64,000 nucleotides of DNA from Streptomyces iranensis (lineage in GTDB: Bacteria; Actinomycetota; Actinomycetes; Streptomycetales; Streptomycetaceae). Made by a program: the position numbers and the translations under genes. The DNA lies in assembly GCF_017874715.1 (NCBI RefSeq), contig NZ_JAGGLR010000005.1, forward strand, positions 248,001-312,000, read 5' to 3'. Shown here piece by piece: positions 24,337-32,837 of the stretch (its first letter is position 1; every line of letters begins with the position of its first letter). The notes under the pieces were generated by a model. That model was not told the origin of the DNA. It did not search any database and worked only from the letters and a program-made list of their open reading frames with translations.

Positions 24337-25304
24337 CGAGGTGTCCCTTCCGGGGCGGAGACGGAGTCGTGTTCGGGCGTCCGGGTGCGGGTGCGGGTGC
24401 GGGTGCGCGGCGGAAGCTGTCCCGCGACGATCGCGGCGAGCGAGAGCGCGAATCCCACGAGCTGGATCGGGCCGAGCGTCTGGTCGAGCACGATGGCGCC
24501 GAGAACGGCGGCCACCAGCGGTGAGAGCAGGGCGAGAACCGCGACCGAGGCCACGGGCAGGCTGGTGATGCCCTGGAACCACAGGGCGTAGGTGATCAGA
24601 CCGCCGACCAGCCCCAGCCAGAGGTAGCCGAGCGCGGCGGGCAGGTCGATCGCGGGAGGCGCCCCCTCGGCGAGGAAGGTGAGCGGCAGCAGGAAGAGCC
24701 CTCCCGCGGTGAGTTGCCACCCGGCGAAGGTGGTGGCACCGACCCCGGCGGGGCGCCCCCAGCGCTTGGTGAGCGTCACGCCGAGCGCCATCGTGACGGC
24801 GCCCGCGAGGCCCGCCACGACCCCGGCGGTGTCGAGCGCCGCGTTCGGCCCGATCACCACAAGACCGACGCCGACGACGCCCGTCATACCCCACAGGAGG
24901 CGCCACAGCGAAAAGCGCTCATGGAGCACGGTGACCGCCAGGACGGCCACGACCAGCGGCTGGGCCGCCGCCAAGGTGGCGGCCACGCCACCCGGCAGAC
25001 GTTCGGCCGCGACGAACAGCAGCGGGAGGAACAGCCCGATGTTCAGCACGCCGAGCGCCGCGGCCTTCCCCCACCAGGCGCCGCGCGGCAGCGTCCGGGT
25101 GAGGGCCAGCGCGATCAGGCCGGCGGGCAACGCGCGCAGGAACCCCGCGAAGAGCGGATGTCCCTCGGGAAGCAGCTCGGTGGTGACGACATATGTCGTG
25201 CCCCACACCGAGGGAGCGAGCGCCGTCAGGGCGGTGCGTGGCAGGTTTCCGTGGCGGACACCGCCGGCCCCGCCGGAAACCACTTCTGTGGTGTGCCGTG
25301 TCAT
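24333..25304 (-). CDS. EamA/DMT family transporter
   Basis: A 323-residue, ten-helix EamA exporter with two homologous five-helix halves (FAGFLRALPAGLIAL, GVVGVGLVVIGPNAA; WQLTAGGLFLLPLTF, PLVAAVLGAIVLDQ). The C-terminus has an (RT)5 run encoded by a GCGGGT repeat. It is divergent from a LysR gene across 41 bp and overlaps the NAD(P)-binding gene, forming a typical LysR-controlled efflux operon. Confidence 0.9.
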   Translation of the reverse strand: MTRHTTEVVSGGAGGVRHGNLPRTALTALAPSVWGTTYVVTTELLPEGHPLFAGFLRALPAGLIALALTRTLPRGAWWGKAAALGVLNIGLFLPLLFVAAERLPGGVAATLAAAQPLVVAVLAVTVLHERFSLWRLLWGMTGVVGVGLVVIGPNAALDTAGVVAGLAGAVTMALGVTLTKRWGRPAGVGATTFAGWQLTAGGLFLLPLTFLAEGAPPAIDLPAALGYLWLGLVGGLITYALWFQGITSLPVASVAVLALLSPLVAAVLGAIVLDQTLGPIQLVGFALSLAAIVAGQLPPRTRTRTRTRTPEHDSVSAPEGTPR

Positions 25305-25328
25305 GCCCCGGAGTCTCGTCCCGGGACC

Positions 25329-25365
25329 ATTGATGAGTCCAACACATGTTTGTCACCTCATCGAT
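25329..25365. promoter_or_regulatory. Inverted repeat in LysR/DMT divergent region
   Basis: ATTGATGAG (25329-25337) and CTCATCGAT (25357-25365) form an inverted repeat with one mismatch around a 19-bp centre that contains the LysR start codon. It is a candidate LysR operator acting on both genes. Confidence 0.5.
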
Positions 25366-26263
25366 CTCGATCCACGATGGATCCAAGCTTCAGCAGATGC
25401 GGTACGTCGTCGCCGTCGCCGAGACGAACAGCTTCACGCGCGCCGCGGAACGGTGTCTGGTCGTCCAGTCCGCCCTCAGCCACCAAATCGCCCGTCTGGA
25501 AAAGGAGTTGGGCGCGAGACTCTTCGAGCGCACCAGCCGCCGGGTGCGGCTGACACCGGCCGGTGCGGCCTTCCTCCCGGCCGCCCGCCAGTGCCTGGAC
25601 GCCGCCGAGCGCGCGGCTGCAGAGGTCGCCGCGGCCGTCGGGGAGGTACGCGGACGGCTCGCCGTGGGCCTGATCCCCACCGTCACCGCGGTCGACATCC
25701 CGGGCGCGCTGCGCGACTTCCGCGAGCGGTATCCGCGTGTGCGCATCAGCCTGCGGGTGGGCGCGAGCGACGACCTCGTCGAGCAGGTCAGGGAAGGCGC
25801 CCTCGACGTGGCGTTCCTCGGCCTGCCGACCACCGCCCGCCCGCGAGGTGTCGGCGCCCATGAACTCGCGCGTGACCGGCTCGTCGCCGTGGTCGCGCCG
25901 GACCATCCCCTCGCCGAGGAAGCACAGGTCGATCTGCGCAGGCTCTCCTCCGAGGTGTTCGTGGACCTCCCCGCGGGGACCGCCGGACGCGCCCAGTCCG
26001 ACCTGGCCTTCGAAGCCGCCGGACTCACCCGTGACGTGGCCTTCGAAGTGACCAGCGCGGATTTCATCGCCCGGCTCGTCGGCCCGGGACTCGGCGTGGC
26101 GATGCTTCCCACCGCCTACGCGCCTCATCTGGCGGGCGTCGTCACCATCGAGGTCGCCGACGCACCGGCCCGCGTCGAGTACATCATCTGGAGCCGCTTC
26201 AGCCGCACACCGGCGGCGACCGCCTTCCTCACCGCGCTGGACATCGCGCCCACGGAATCCTGA
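25346..26263 (+). CDS. LysR family transcriptional regulator
   Basis: A 305-residue LysR protein. The HTH spans about residues 15-75 (LQQMRYVVAVAETNSFTRAA, QSALSHQIARLEKELGARLF, RLTPAG). A periplasmic-binding-fold effector domain follows (VGLIPTV, VAFLGLP). ATG 25346 is the only start codon upstream of the complete HTH in this frame; it gives a 14-residue extension and lacks a ribosome site, so the mRNA may be leaderless. Divergent partner: the DMT/NAD(P)-binding operon. Confidence 0.9.
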   Translation: MFVTSSISIHDGSKLQQMRYVVAVAETNSFTRAAERCLVVQSALSHQIARLEKELGARLFERTSRRVRLTPAGAAFLPAARQCLDAAERAAAEVAAAVGEVRGRLAVGLIPTVTAVDIPGALRDFRERYPRVRISLRVGASDDLVEQVREGALDVAFLGLPTTARPRGVGAHELARDRLVAVVAPDHPLAEEAQVDLRRLSSEVFVDLPAGTAGRAQSDLAFEAAGLTRDVAFEVTSADFIARLVGPGLGVAMLPTAYAPHLAGVVTIEVADAPARVEYIIWSRFSRTPAATAFLTALDIAPTES

Positions 26264-26294
26264 CGCACGCGACGGGACCCGGGCCGCCCCGCCC

Positions 26295-27290
26295 TCATGA
26301 TGCCTGCCGGCGGGATCGGCGCGTCGAGGACGTACGAACCACCAGACGAGTCCCGAGCACCACGGGCGGCGGTGTGTGCGGCGGATCCTCCACCAGGGTC
26401 ACCAGCGCGTCGACAGCCGCCGTTCCGGCCTCCTCGGGGGCCAGCGACACCGTCGACACGGGCGGCGCCGTGCGCCCGTAGGCCGGATCCTCGCTGCCGC
26501 ACACCACCATCAGGTCCTCCGGCACCGAAAGCCCGCACCGCGCGGCCGCCGCCAGGATCTGACGGCCGCACGGGTCGTACAGGCCGAACACCGCGTCCGG
26601 CCCGCCCTCCGCGGTCAGCAGGGCGTCCAGACCCCGTCCCGTGAGGTCGTCCTCGTCGAACGGGACCACGCACGGCCGCACACCGGCCTGCGAACACCAC
26701 CGCCGGTAGGCCGTCGCGCTCGCGCGGCTGTAGTACTCCTGGGTGGGCCCGGCGATCAGCGCGATCCGCTCCGCGCCCTGCCCGGCCAGATGCTCCAGGA
26801 CTCGGCGGGTCATGGCCTCGTGGTCGTTGTCGACCCAGGTCTCCCGCGCCCGCAGATCGTCGGGACGGCCGTCGAACACCAAGGGCAGACCGCGAGCGCG
26901 CAGCAGCCGCACCACGGGGTCGCCGGTCGGACTGTCCAGCACCACCACCCCGGCGGCCGGGAGGGTGCGCCACATGTGCCCGGCAGGGCCCGAGGGCATC
27001 GCCATCAGCGCATAGCCACGCCGATGCGCGGCGACGGTGGCCGCGCTGATGGCCTGGGCGAAATACGGCACGCTCGCGAAGTCCCACGCGCTGTCGCCAT
27101 GAGCGGTCACCGCGAGCCCCAGGGTGCGTCCGCCGCTCCCCACCGGGCCGTAACCGAGCGCACCGGCCACCGCCCTCACCCGGGCCCGCGTCGCCTCCGA
27201 GACCCGGCCCGTGCCGTTGAGCACGTAGGACACCGTCGCGGTCGACACCTCCGCCGCCCGTGCCACATCCCCGATCGTCACCCTCGACAC
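26295..27290 (-). CDS. LacI family transcriptional regulator
   Basis: A 331-residue LacI protein: N-terminal HTH VTIGDVARAAEVSTATVSYV (about 4-23) with hinge VLNGTGRVSEATRARV, and a sugar-binding-type effector domain (LGLAVTAHGDS, GAERIALIAGP, DAVFGLYDPCG). GTG 27290 is chosen because a TATTCT -10-like element ends 7 nt before it, which would give a leaderless transcript; a TTG and GTG further upstream only add non-conserved residues. It is not next to transport or sugar genes, so its target cannot be inferred. Convergent with the LysR gene. Confidence 0.88.
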   Translation of the reverse strand: MSRVTIGDVARAAEVSTATVSYVLNGTGRVSEATRARVRAVAGALGYGPVGSGGRTLGLAVTAHGDSAWDFASVPYFAQAISAATVAAHRRGYALMAMPSGPAGHMWRTLPAAGVVVLDSPTGDPVVRLLRARGLPLVFDGRPDDLRARETWVDNDHEAMTRRVLEHLAGQGAERIALIAGPTQEYYSRASATAYRRWCSQAGVRPCVVPFDEDDLTGRGLDALLTAEGGPDAVFGLYDPCGRQILAAAARCGLSVPEDLMVVCGSEDPAYGRTAPPVSTVSLAPEEAGTAAVDALVTLVEDPPHTPPPVVLGTRLVVRTSSTRRSRRQAS

Positions 27291-27310
27291 GTCCGGCAGA
27301 ATAGCCGGAC
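27291..27310. promoter_or_regulatory. Palindrome over the LacI-gene -10 region
   Basis: GTCCGGC-AGAATA-GCCGGAC is a perfect inverted repeat. Its centre (TATTCT on the minus strand) is a plausible -10 box immediately before the LacI start, so it may be an autoregulatory operator. Confidence 0.5.
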
Positions 27311-27415
27311 GCACCCGCCCCGGGCGCAGGGAGCACTGCAATGGCCACCGTCCGCGCCGGGCGTCGCGACGCCGCGGAGGTCCGTCGGAAGGCCCCTAGT
27401 CCCGGCGAACGTTCC

Positions 27416-28906
27416 TCACACCCGCGTATCGGACCTCGTCGGCAGCGGGTGGCGGCCGGTCAGCCAGTCCCGGGGCAGCAGCGGCAGAGTGCTCTCCACG
27501 TCCCGGACGCCGGTGACCGGCAGCCGCACCTCGAAGCGTGTGCCGGGGTGTCCGTCGGGCCGGTCCAGTACGTCGATCCGGCCCCGGTGCAGGGCGATCT
27601 GCTGGGCGACCAGGGTCAGGCCGAGACCGGAGCCGGGGCTGTCCGTGCCACGCCGGAAGCGCTGGAAGACCTCCTCGCGGCGCTCGGGTGGGATGCCGGG
27701 GCCGTGGTCGTCCACGGTGAGCACGGCGAGCGGCTGCCGCGGGTCGCCGGAGTGGCGCAGGGTCACCTCGACGTGGGCCGTGCCGTCGGTGGCGCGGCCA
27801 TGGGTCCAGGCGTTGGTCAGCAGGTTGTCCACCGCCGAGCGCAGCCCCTCCTCCCAGCCGTGCACCAGCAGCCCCGGGGTGGTGCGCACCGACACCTCGG
27901 CGTCCGGGTGGGTGCGCCGCAGGCCGGAGACGGACGCGTCGAGCACCTCCGTGAGGTCCAGCGACGTGAACGCGTCCGCCTCGACCAGGTCGCCCTGCGC
28001 GAGTGCCCTGAGCATCACCAGCAACCCCAGCAGCCGGGTGTGTTCGCGGCCCAGGTCGTCGAGTACTTCCGCCCGGTCCACGGCGTCCAGGCCGGGGTGG
28101 TCGGCGAGGATGTCGATGTTGGTGCGCATGCTCATCAGCGGGGTGCGCAGCTCGTGGGACGCGGTCGCGGCGAACGCGCGGGCGGTGGCGAGCGCCTCCC
28201 CGGTGCGTTCGACCTGCTCGTCGTAGCGGGCGAGCACGGTCTGCAGCGTGTACGCCAGGTCGTCGACCTCGCCGATACGGGTCGGCGTGTGCTCCAGGCG
28301 TACGGTGCTGGTCCTCGGGTCCAGGCCGCTGGTTCGCCGCTGCAACCGCCGCAGCGGCAGGACCGCCCGTGCCACGATGGCCCAGGTGGTGGCCCCGGCC
28401 AGGGGCGCGGCCAACAGCGCCCCCAACACGACCCGTTGGCGCACCAGCGCCAGCTCCTCCTCGGCGGTGTCCGGCGAGAACAGCCACAGATTCGGCGCGG
28501 TGCCCTCCTTCGCGGCACCGACACGCAGCGACACGACCAGCCAGTCCGTGTCATCGGAGGTCACGGTGGTCGGCTTCGGGGCGTTGCCGGGCAGCGAGGG
28601 GAACGGATCGGGCTGCGGCCCGGCCGAGATCGTGCCCCCGGGCGCGGTCAGCCGGATGCCCACGTCCCGCGCGGAGTTGACCAGCCGCCGCTGCCGGGCC
28701 TCCTCCATGACCGGATGGCCGGTGCCGGCGACATCGAGGAACGCCTTGGCGTTCTTGGCGACGACCGTGGCGCGAGCGCGCAACTGTGAGTTCTGGTGTG
28801 CGCGCAGGTCGTCGCCGACCAGATGCAGCAGCAGCCAGCCGGAGGCCAGCACCAGCAGCGGCACGCTCACGCCGACCGCGAGCGCGATGCGGGTGGACAG
28901 CCTCAT
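27416..28906 (-). CDS. Membrane sensor histidine kinase (orphan)
   Basis: A 496-residue sensor kinase: membrane helices at about 7-30 and 158-178 bracket an extracytoplasmic sensor region. A HAMP-like segment follows, then the H-box ASHELRTPL with His about 251, N-box VDNLLTNAWTHG (about 359-370), G1 DDHGPGIPPERR and G2 GSGLGLTLV. GGGGAGG lies 5 nt before the ATG. No response regulator is adjacent: neighbours are a LacI gene and an NmrA-like gene, so its partner is elsewhere. Confidence 0.92.
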   Translation of the reverse strand: MRLSTRIALAVGVSVPLLVLASGWLLLHLVGDDLRAHQNSQLRARATVVAKNAKAFLDVAGTGHPVMEEARQRRLVNSARDVGIRLTAPGGTISAGPQPDPFPSLPGNAPKPTTVTSDDTDWLVVSLRVGAAKEGTAPNLWLFSPDTAEEELALVRQRVVLGALLAAPLAGATTWAIVARAVLPLRRLQRRTSGLDPRTSTVRLEHTPTRIGEVDDLAYTLQTVLARYDEQVERTGEALATARAFAATASHELRTPLMSMRTNIDILADHPGLDAVDRAEVLDDLGREHTRLLGLLVMLRALAQGDLVEADAFTSLDLTEVLDASVSGLRRTHPDAEVSVRTTPGLLVHGWEEGLRSAVDNLLTNAWTHGRATDGTAHVEVTLRHSGDPRQPLAVLTVDDHGPGIPPERREEVFQRFRRGTDSPGSGLGLTLVAQQIALHRGRIDVLDRPDGHPGTRFEVRLPVTGVRDVESTLPLLPRDWLTGRHPLPTRSDTRV

Positions 28907-29081
28907 GGCGCCTCCCCGGATGACGTTTCCCCGGGCAGTCCGTCGTTGCCTGCCATGCACACCTCTGTTCCGCGGCGGTCGAACGCGTCCGTCCGAGGAA
29001 CAGATCAAAGCATCGACATGGCCGGTGTCTCCACACCGAACCGGCGCGGCACCGGCGACCGCCGCCGCGGTGGCCCCGCTG

Positions 29082-29942
29082 TCAGGAGCCGAGAGCCCCG
29101 GTGAGCGCGTCGGTGAGGGTGGTCGTGGGCCGACCGATCAGACGGCTCAGATCCGGGGAGTCGGTGAAGAGCTCACCGCGCTTCAGCCCGAGGTCCGAGT
29201 CGGCGAGCACCTCGGCCAGTTCGGCGGGCAGCCCGGCGTCGAGCAGCGCGCTGCGGAACCGCTCGGCGGGGAGGTCGCCGTAGACCACCTCCTGGCCGGT
29301 GGCGGCGGACAGCGCGGTGGCCAGCTCCGCGAGGGAGAAGGCGGTGTCCCCGCCCAGTTCGTACACGGAGCCCGCATGCCCTTCGGCGGTCAGGACGGTG
29401 GCCGCGGCCTCCGCGTAGTCGCGTCGCGACGCGGCGCTGACCCGCCCGGCACCGGCACTGCCGGGCACGACTCCGGACCGCAGATAGAGCGGGATCTGGG
29501 AGGTGTAGTTCTCCAGGTACCAGCCGTTGCGCAGAACGACCCCGGGCACACCGCTGTCGCGCAGATACCGCTCGGTCCTCGCATGGGCGTCGGCGAGGAT
29601 CATGCTCGCGGTGTGCGCGTTGAGCGTGCTGGTGTACGCGATCAGTTCGGCACCGGCAAGCGCGGCCGCGTCGATGGCGCGGGTGTGGTTGTCGAACCGC
29701 TCACCGACGGTGGTCGTCGACACGAGCAGAACCTTCCGGGCCCCCTTGAACGCCTCGGTGAGGCCGGTGGGGTCGGTGAAGTCGGCCTGCCGCACGTGGA
29801 CGCCGCGCTCGGCCAGATCGGCCAGCCGGTCGGTGTTCCGCCCGGTGGCGATGATGTCGTGTGCCGCTACTCCACGGCGCAGCAGGTCCTCCACGACGAG
29901 GCGGCCGAGCTGGCCGGTGGCTCCGGTAACGGCGATGGACAT
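29082..29942 (-). CDS. NmrA/QorB-like NAD(P)-dependent oxidoreductase
   Basis: A 286-residue Rossmann protein: IAVTGATGQLGRLVVEDLL (residues 3-21), RQADFTDP (about 51-58), VLLVSTTT, and ALNAHTAS-like substrate region, as in QorB quinone reductases. AGGAG is 7 nt before the ATG. Divergent from the HxlR gene across 195 bp, a common arrangement in which an HxlR repressor senses quinones or aldehydes and controls the reductase. The divergent region contains several short inverted repeats but no clear box. Confidence 0.9.
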   Translation of the reverse strand: MSIAVTGATGQLGRLVVEDLLRRGVAAHDIIATGRNTDRLADLAERGVHVRQADFTDPTGLTEAFKGARKVLLVSTTTVGERFDNHTRAIDAAALAGAELIAYTSTLNAHTASMILADAHARTERYLRDSGVPGVVLRNGWYLENYTSQIPLYLRSGVVPGSAGAGRVSAASRRDYAEAAATVLTAEGHAGSVYELGGDTAFSLAELATALSAATGQEVVYGDLPAERFRSALLDAGLPAELAEVLADSDLGLKRGELFTDSPDLSRLIGRPTTTLTDALTGALGS

Positions 29943-30137
29943 GTCTGTACTCCTGTTTCCGGTACGTGTTTCACCTGGTTCAACGGGGGCTCGAACGCCC
30001 CGTCAGAAGTACACCGGAGCGGCTCCCCATTGGGAAGTGACCACTTTTTGGTGGGGCTACTCTCCTATGGAGAGTCACCAGGGCATCGGTATGCTGCCAG
30101 CTCCGGTGAGAGCGGACGAGGCGGAGGAGAACACGGC

Positions 30138-30611
30138 ATGGCGAATCCACCGCGCACCGAATGGGACCCGTACGCGGGCGGCTGTCCGTCCCGTGAGGTC
30201 CTGGACCGTATCGGCGACAAGTGGACCGTCCTCGTCCTCGGTGAACTGGCGGAATCCGGCACCAGGCGGTACACGGCACTGCGCCGGAAGCTGGACGGGG
30301 TGAGCGAGAAGATGCTCACGCAGACGCTGCGCGCGCTGGAGCGGGACGGGCTGGTCCGGCGGACCGTCCATCCGGAGATCCCGCCGCGGGTCGAGTACGA
30401 GATCACCGAACTGGGCGCCACGCTGCGCGAGCCGTTGGTGGCGTTGAAAGAACTGGTCGACGCGTCACATGGACGAGGTGCTGGCGGCGCGGGCCGCCTA
30501 CGACCGGGAGAAGGACGCCGCCGCACAAGGCTGAGCCGGGGGCGGCGTCACGGCCCCGCTCGTTCGTACGCCGTTTTCATGTGTGCGGGAACGGCTCGGT
30601 CAGCGAGGTAA
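30138..30611 (+). CDS. HxlR family transcriptional regulator with C-terminal frameshift
   Basis: A winged-helix HxlR protein: CPSREVLDRIGDKWTVLVLG (about 14-33), RRYTALRRKLDGVSEKMLTQ, LRALERDGLVRRTVHPEIPP. GGAGGAGA lies 7 nt before ATG 30138. Read straight, it runs 157 residues, with a basic low-complexity end that overlaps the next gene by 35 bp. Around base 30465 the +1 frame carries the expected HxlR ending (HMDEVLAARAAYDREKDAAA) and stops at 30534. A one-base insertion, real or a sequencing error, therefore seems likely, and the ancestral protein would be about 131 residues. The N-terminal Cys 14 is a redox-sensing residue in some family members. Confidence 0.85.
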   Translation: MANPPRTEWDPYAGGCPSREVLDRIGDKWTVLVLGELAESGTRRYTALRRKLDGVSEKMLTQTLRALERDGLVRRTVHPEIPPRVEYEITELGATLREPLVALKELVDASHGRGAGGAGRLRPGEGRRRTRLSRGRRHGPARSYAVFMCAGTARSAR

Positions 30612-31251
30612 GCACATGGTCGGCCTCCGCGGCCCGCAGCTCCGCCGCGGAGTAGTGGCCGCTCGCGACCCCCACCGCCGTCGCGTTCGCGGCGTGCCCG
30701 GCCTCGATGTCACGAGGTGTGTCCCCGACCACGTAGACATCGGAGCGGCCCAGATCGTGTCCATGCAGCCGGGCGGCCTTCGCCATCGCCAGGCGGGTGA
30801 TCTCCGCCCGGTCCGGGGAGTCCGAGCCGTAGGCGCCGAACACGAAATAGCGGCCCAGCCCGCCCGGTTCCATCTTGATCCGGGCCGCGCCCTCCATCGC
30901 GCCGGAGATGAGCCCGAGGATGATCCCCGCGTCCGTGATCCGCCGCAGGGTGTCTTCGACACCGTCCATGACGCGATACCCCTCCGAGGTCCGGATGTCC
31001 TCCGAGAGATGCCACAGATACGCCGCGTACAGGCGGGCCATCTCATCGTGACCGGGCTCGCGGCCGAGCACGGCCCGGAACGTCTCCCGGCCGACCTGCG
31101 GATCCGTCTCCCCGGCCGAAGTGTGTTCTCCGATGTCGGCGGCCACGCCGTACAACCGGTCGAAGGCCCAGGCCCAACTCCGGGCCCCCGAGCCTCCGGT
31201 GTGGACCAGGGTTTCGTCGATGTCGAAGAGCACTGCTGTCGGTCCGGCCAT
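30577..31251 (-). CDS. HAD family phosphatase
   Basis: A 224-residue HAD hydrolase with motif I DIDETLVHTGG (nucleophile Asp about 10; the usual second Asp is at 12), motif II LISGAMEG region, and motif III/IV YVVGDTPRDIEAG (about 173-185). A cap domain at about 20-95 places it with phosphoglycolate phosphatase-like enzymes acting on sugar phosphates. GGAGGAGAAGG precedes the ATG. It is divergent from the redox/pentose-phosphate operon across 142 bp, which fits a sugar-phosphate role. Confidence 0.87.
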   Translation of the reverse strand: MAGPTAVLFDIDETLVHTGGSGARSWAWAFDRLYGVAADIGEHTSAGETDPQVGRETFRAVLGREPGHDEMARLYAAYLWHLSEDIRTSEGYRVMDGVEDTLRRITDAGIILGLISGAMEGAARIKMEPGGLGRYFVFGAYGSDSPDRAEITRLAMAKAARLHGHDLGRSDVYVVGDTPRDIEAGHAANATAVGVASGHYSAAELRAAEADHVLTSLTEPFPHT

Positions 31252-31393
31252 CACACCTTCTCCTCCGGTTCCGCCTGCTTCCAGGGTGCGCGGTGGTACC
31301 GGGGGCGGCCAGTTGCGGGGCCGCGGTGTTGGTGGTGCCGTTGAAATGAAGGAGCCGGCACCCCCCCCCGCAGGGCCGAGAAGGGAAGCGACC

Positions 31394-32791
31394 ATGGGCA
31401 CCACCAACCGCAGCCTGCCAGCCGACGTGCTGGTGATCGGTTTCGGCAAGGGCGGCAAGACGGTGGCCGCCACGATGGGTGGACTCGGCAAGCGCGTGGT
31501 GCTGGTCGAGCGGTCGGCACGGATGTACGGCGGCACCTGCCCGAATGTCGGCTGTGTGCCGACCAAGGCACTGGTCCACCACTCCCGCAAGCGCCGGCCG
31601 GAGGATGTGCCCCAGGAGTGGTACGAGCGCTCCGTCGGCGAGGTGCAGGCGCTGACGAAGCAGTTCCGCGGTGACAACTACGACGGGCTGAACGGCATGG
31701 ACACCGTATCGGTGATCACCGGGACCGCCGCGTTCACCGATCCGCACACCGTGCGCGTCGAGACCGCCGACGGCCCCCTGACGATCACCGCGGAGACGAT
31801 CCTCATCAACACCGGATCGGAGCCGATCGTCCTCGACATCCCCGGCCTGCGGACCAGCCAGTACACCGTCACCAGCACCGAACTGATCGACTCCACCATC
31901 CTTCCGGAACGGCTGGCGATCATCGGCGGCGGCTACCTCGGCCTCGAATTCGCCTCCATCTACGGGCAGTTCGGCTCCGAGATCACCGTGCTCGAGGCGG
32001 CCCCGAAGGTGTTCGGCCTGGTGGATGACGACGTTGCCGCCGTCGCCGAGAGCATCCTGGTGGAGGAGCGCATCGAGATCGTCACGGGGGCCGACGTCAC
32101 CGAAATCCGGGACGGCGAAGCATCCGCGACCGTCGTCTACGAGACGGACGGCCAACAGCACACGCTGGAAGCCGACGCCGTCCTGGCCGCCACCGGCCGC
32201 GCACCGGCCACCCGCGATCTGGCGCTGGACGCCGCCGGTGTGCGCACCACCGAGCGCGGCGCGGTCGAGGTCGATGAGCATCTGCGCACCAGCCGGCCGC
32301 ACATCTTCGCCCTCGGAGATGTCAACGGCGGCCCGCAGTTCACCTATATCTCCCTCGACGACAGCCGTATCGTCCTCGACCAGCTGCTCGGCGAGGGCAA
32401 GCGCTCCACCGACGACCGGGTCGCCATCCCGCACACCGTCTTCATCACCCCGCCGCTGGCCACCGTCGGGCTCACCGAGAAACAGGCCCGCGCGGCCGGG
32501 CACCGGGTGAAGGTCGCGAGCCAGCCGGTCGCCGAGATCGTCGCCATGCCGCGTGCGTACATCGTCGAGGACACCCGTGGGGTGATGAAGTTCGTGCTCG
32601 ACGCCGAGACCGACGAGATCCTGGGCGCCGCCCTGCTCAGCGTGGACGCGCAGGAAATCATCAACACCGTCGCGCTCGCCATGCGCCACGGCATCCGGGC
32701 GGCCGAGCTCCGCAACGCCGTCTACACCCACCCCACCTCCACCGAGGCCTTCAATGACGTCCTCGCGACGATCGTCCGATCCGACACATAG
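31394..32791 (+). CDS. RclA-like pyridine nucleotide-disulfide oxidoreductase
   Basis: A 465-residue class I flavoprotein disulfide reductase: FAD motif VLVIGFGKGGKTVA (about 12-25), redox pair in GGTCPNVGCVPTKAL (Cys 49 and 54), NAD(P) motif IIGGGYLGLEFASIY (about 176-190), second FAD motif FALGDVNGG, and C-terminal THPTSTE with the catalytic His/Glu pair. The dimer tail resembles RclA and mercuric reductase-like enzymes more than true lipoamide dehydrogenase, and no 2-oxoacid dehydrogenase genes are nearby. RclA protects against reactive chlorine or metal stress. AGAAGGGAAG precedes the ATG. First gene of a five-gene operon supplying NADPH. A C-tract (31359-31367) lies in the leader. Confidence 0.85.
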   Translation: MGTTNRSLPADVLVIGFGKGGKTVAATMGGLGKRVVLVERSARMYGGTCPNVGCVPTKALVHHSRKRRPEDVPQEWYERSVGEVQALTKQFRGDNYDGLNGMDTVSVITGTAAFTDPHTVRVETADGPLTITAETILINTGSEPIVLDIPGLRTSQYTVTSTELIDSTILPERLAIIGGGYLGLEFASIYGQFGSEITVLEAAPKVFGLVDDDVAAVAESILVEERIEIVTGADVTEIRDGEASATVVYETDGQQHTLEADAVLAATGRAPATRDLALDAAGVRTTERGAVEVDEHLRTSRPHIFALGDVNGGPQFTYISLDDSRIVLDQLLGEGKRSTDDRVAIPHTVFITPPLATVGLTEKQARAAGHRVKVASQPVAEIVAMPRAYIVEDTRGVMKFVLDAETDEILGAALLSVDAQEIINTVALAMRHGIRAAELRNAVYTHPTSTEAFNDVLATIVRSDT

Positions 32792-32837
32792 CGAGGCTTC
32801 GCAGACATCCATCGAGCGCACGGAGGGCGGCGTCGCC

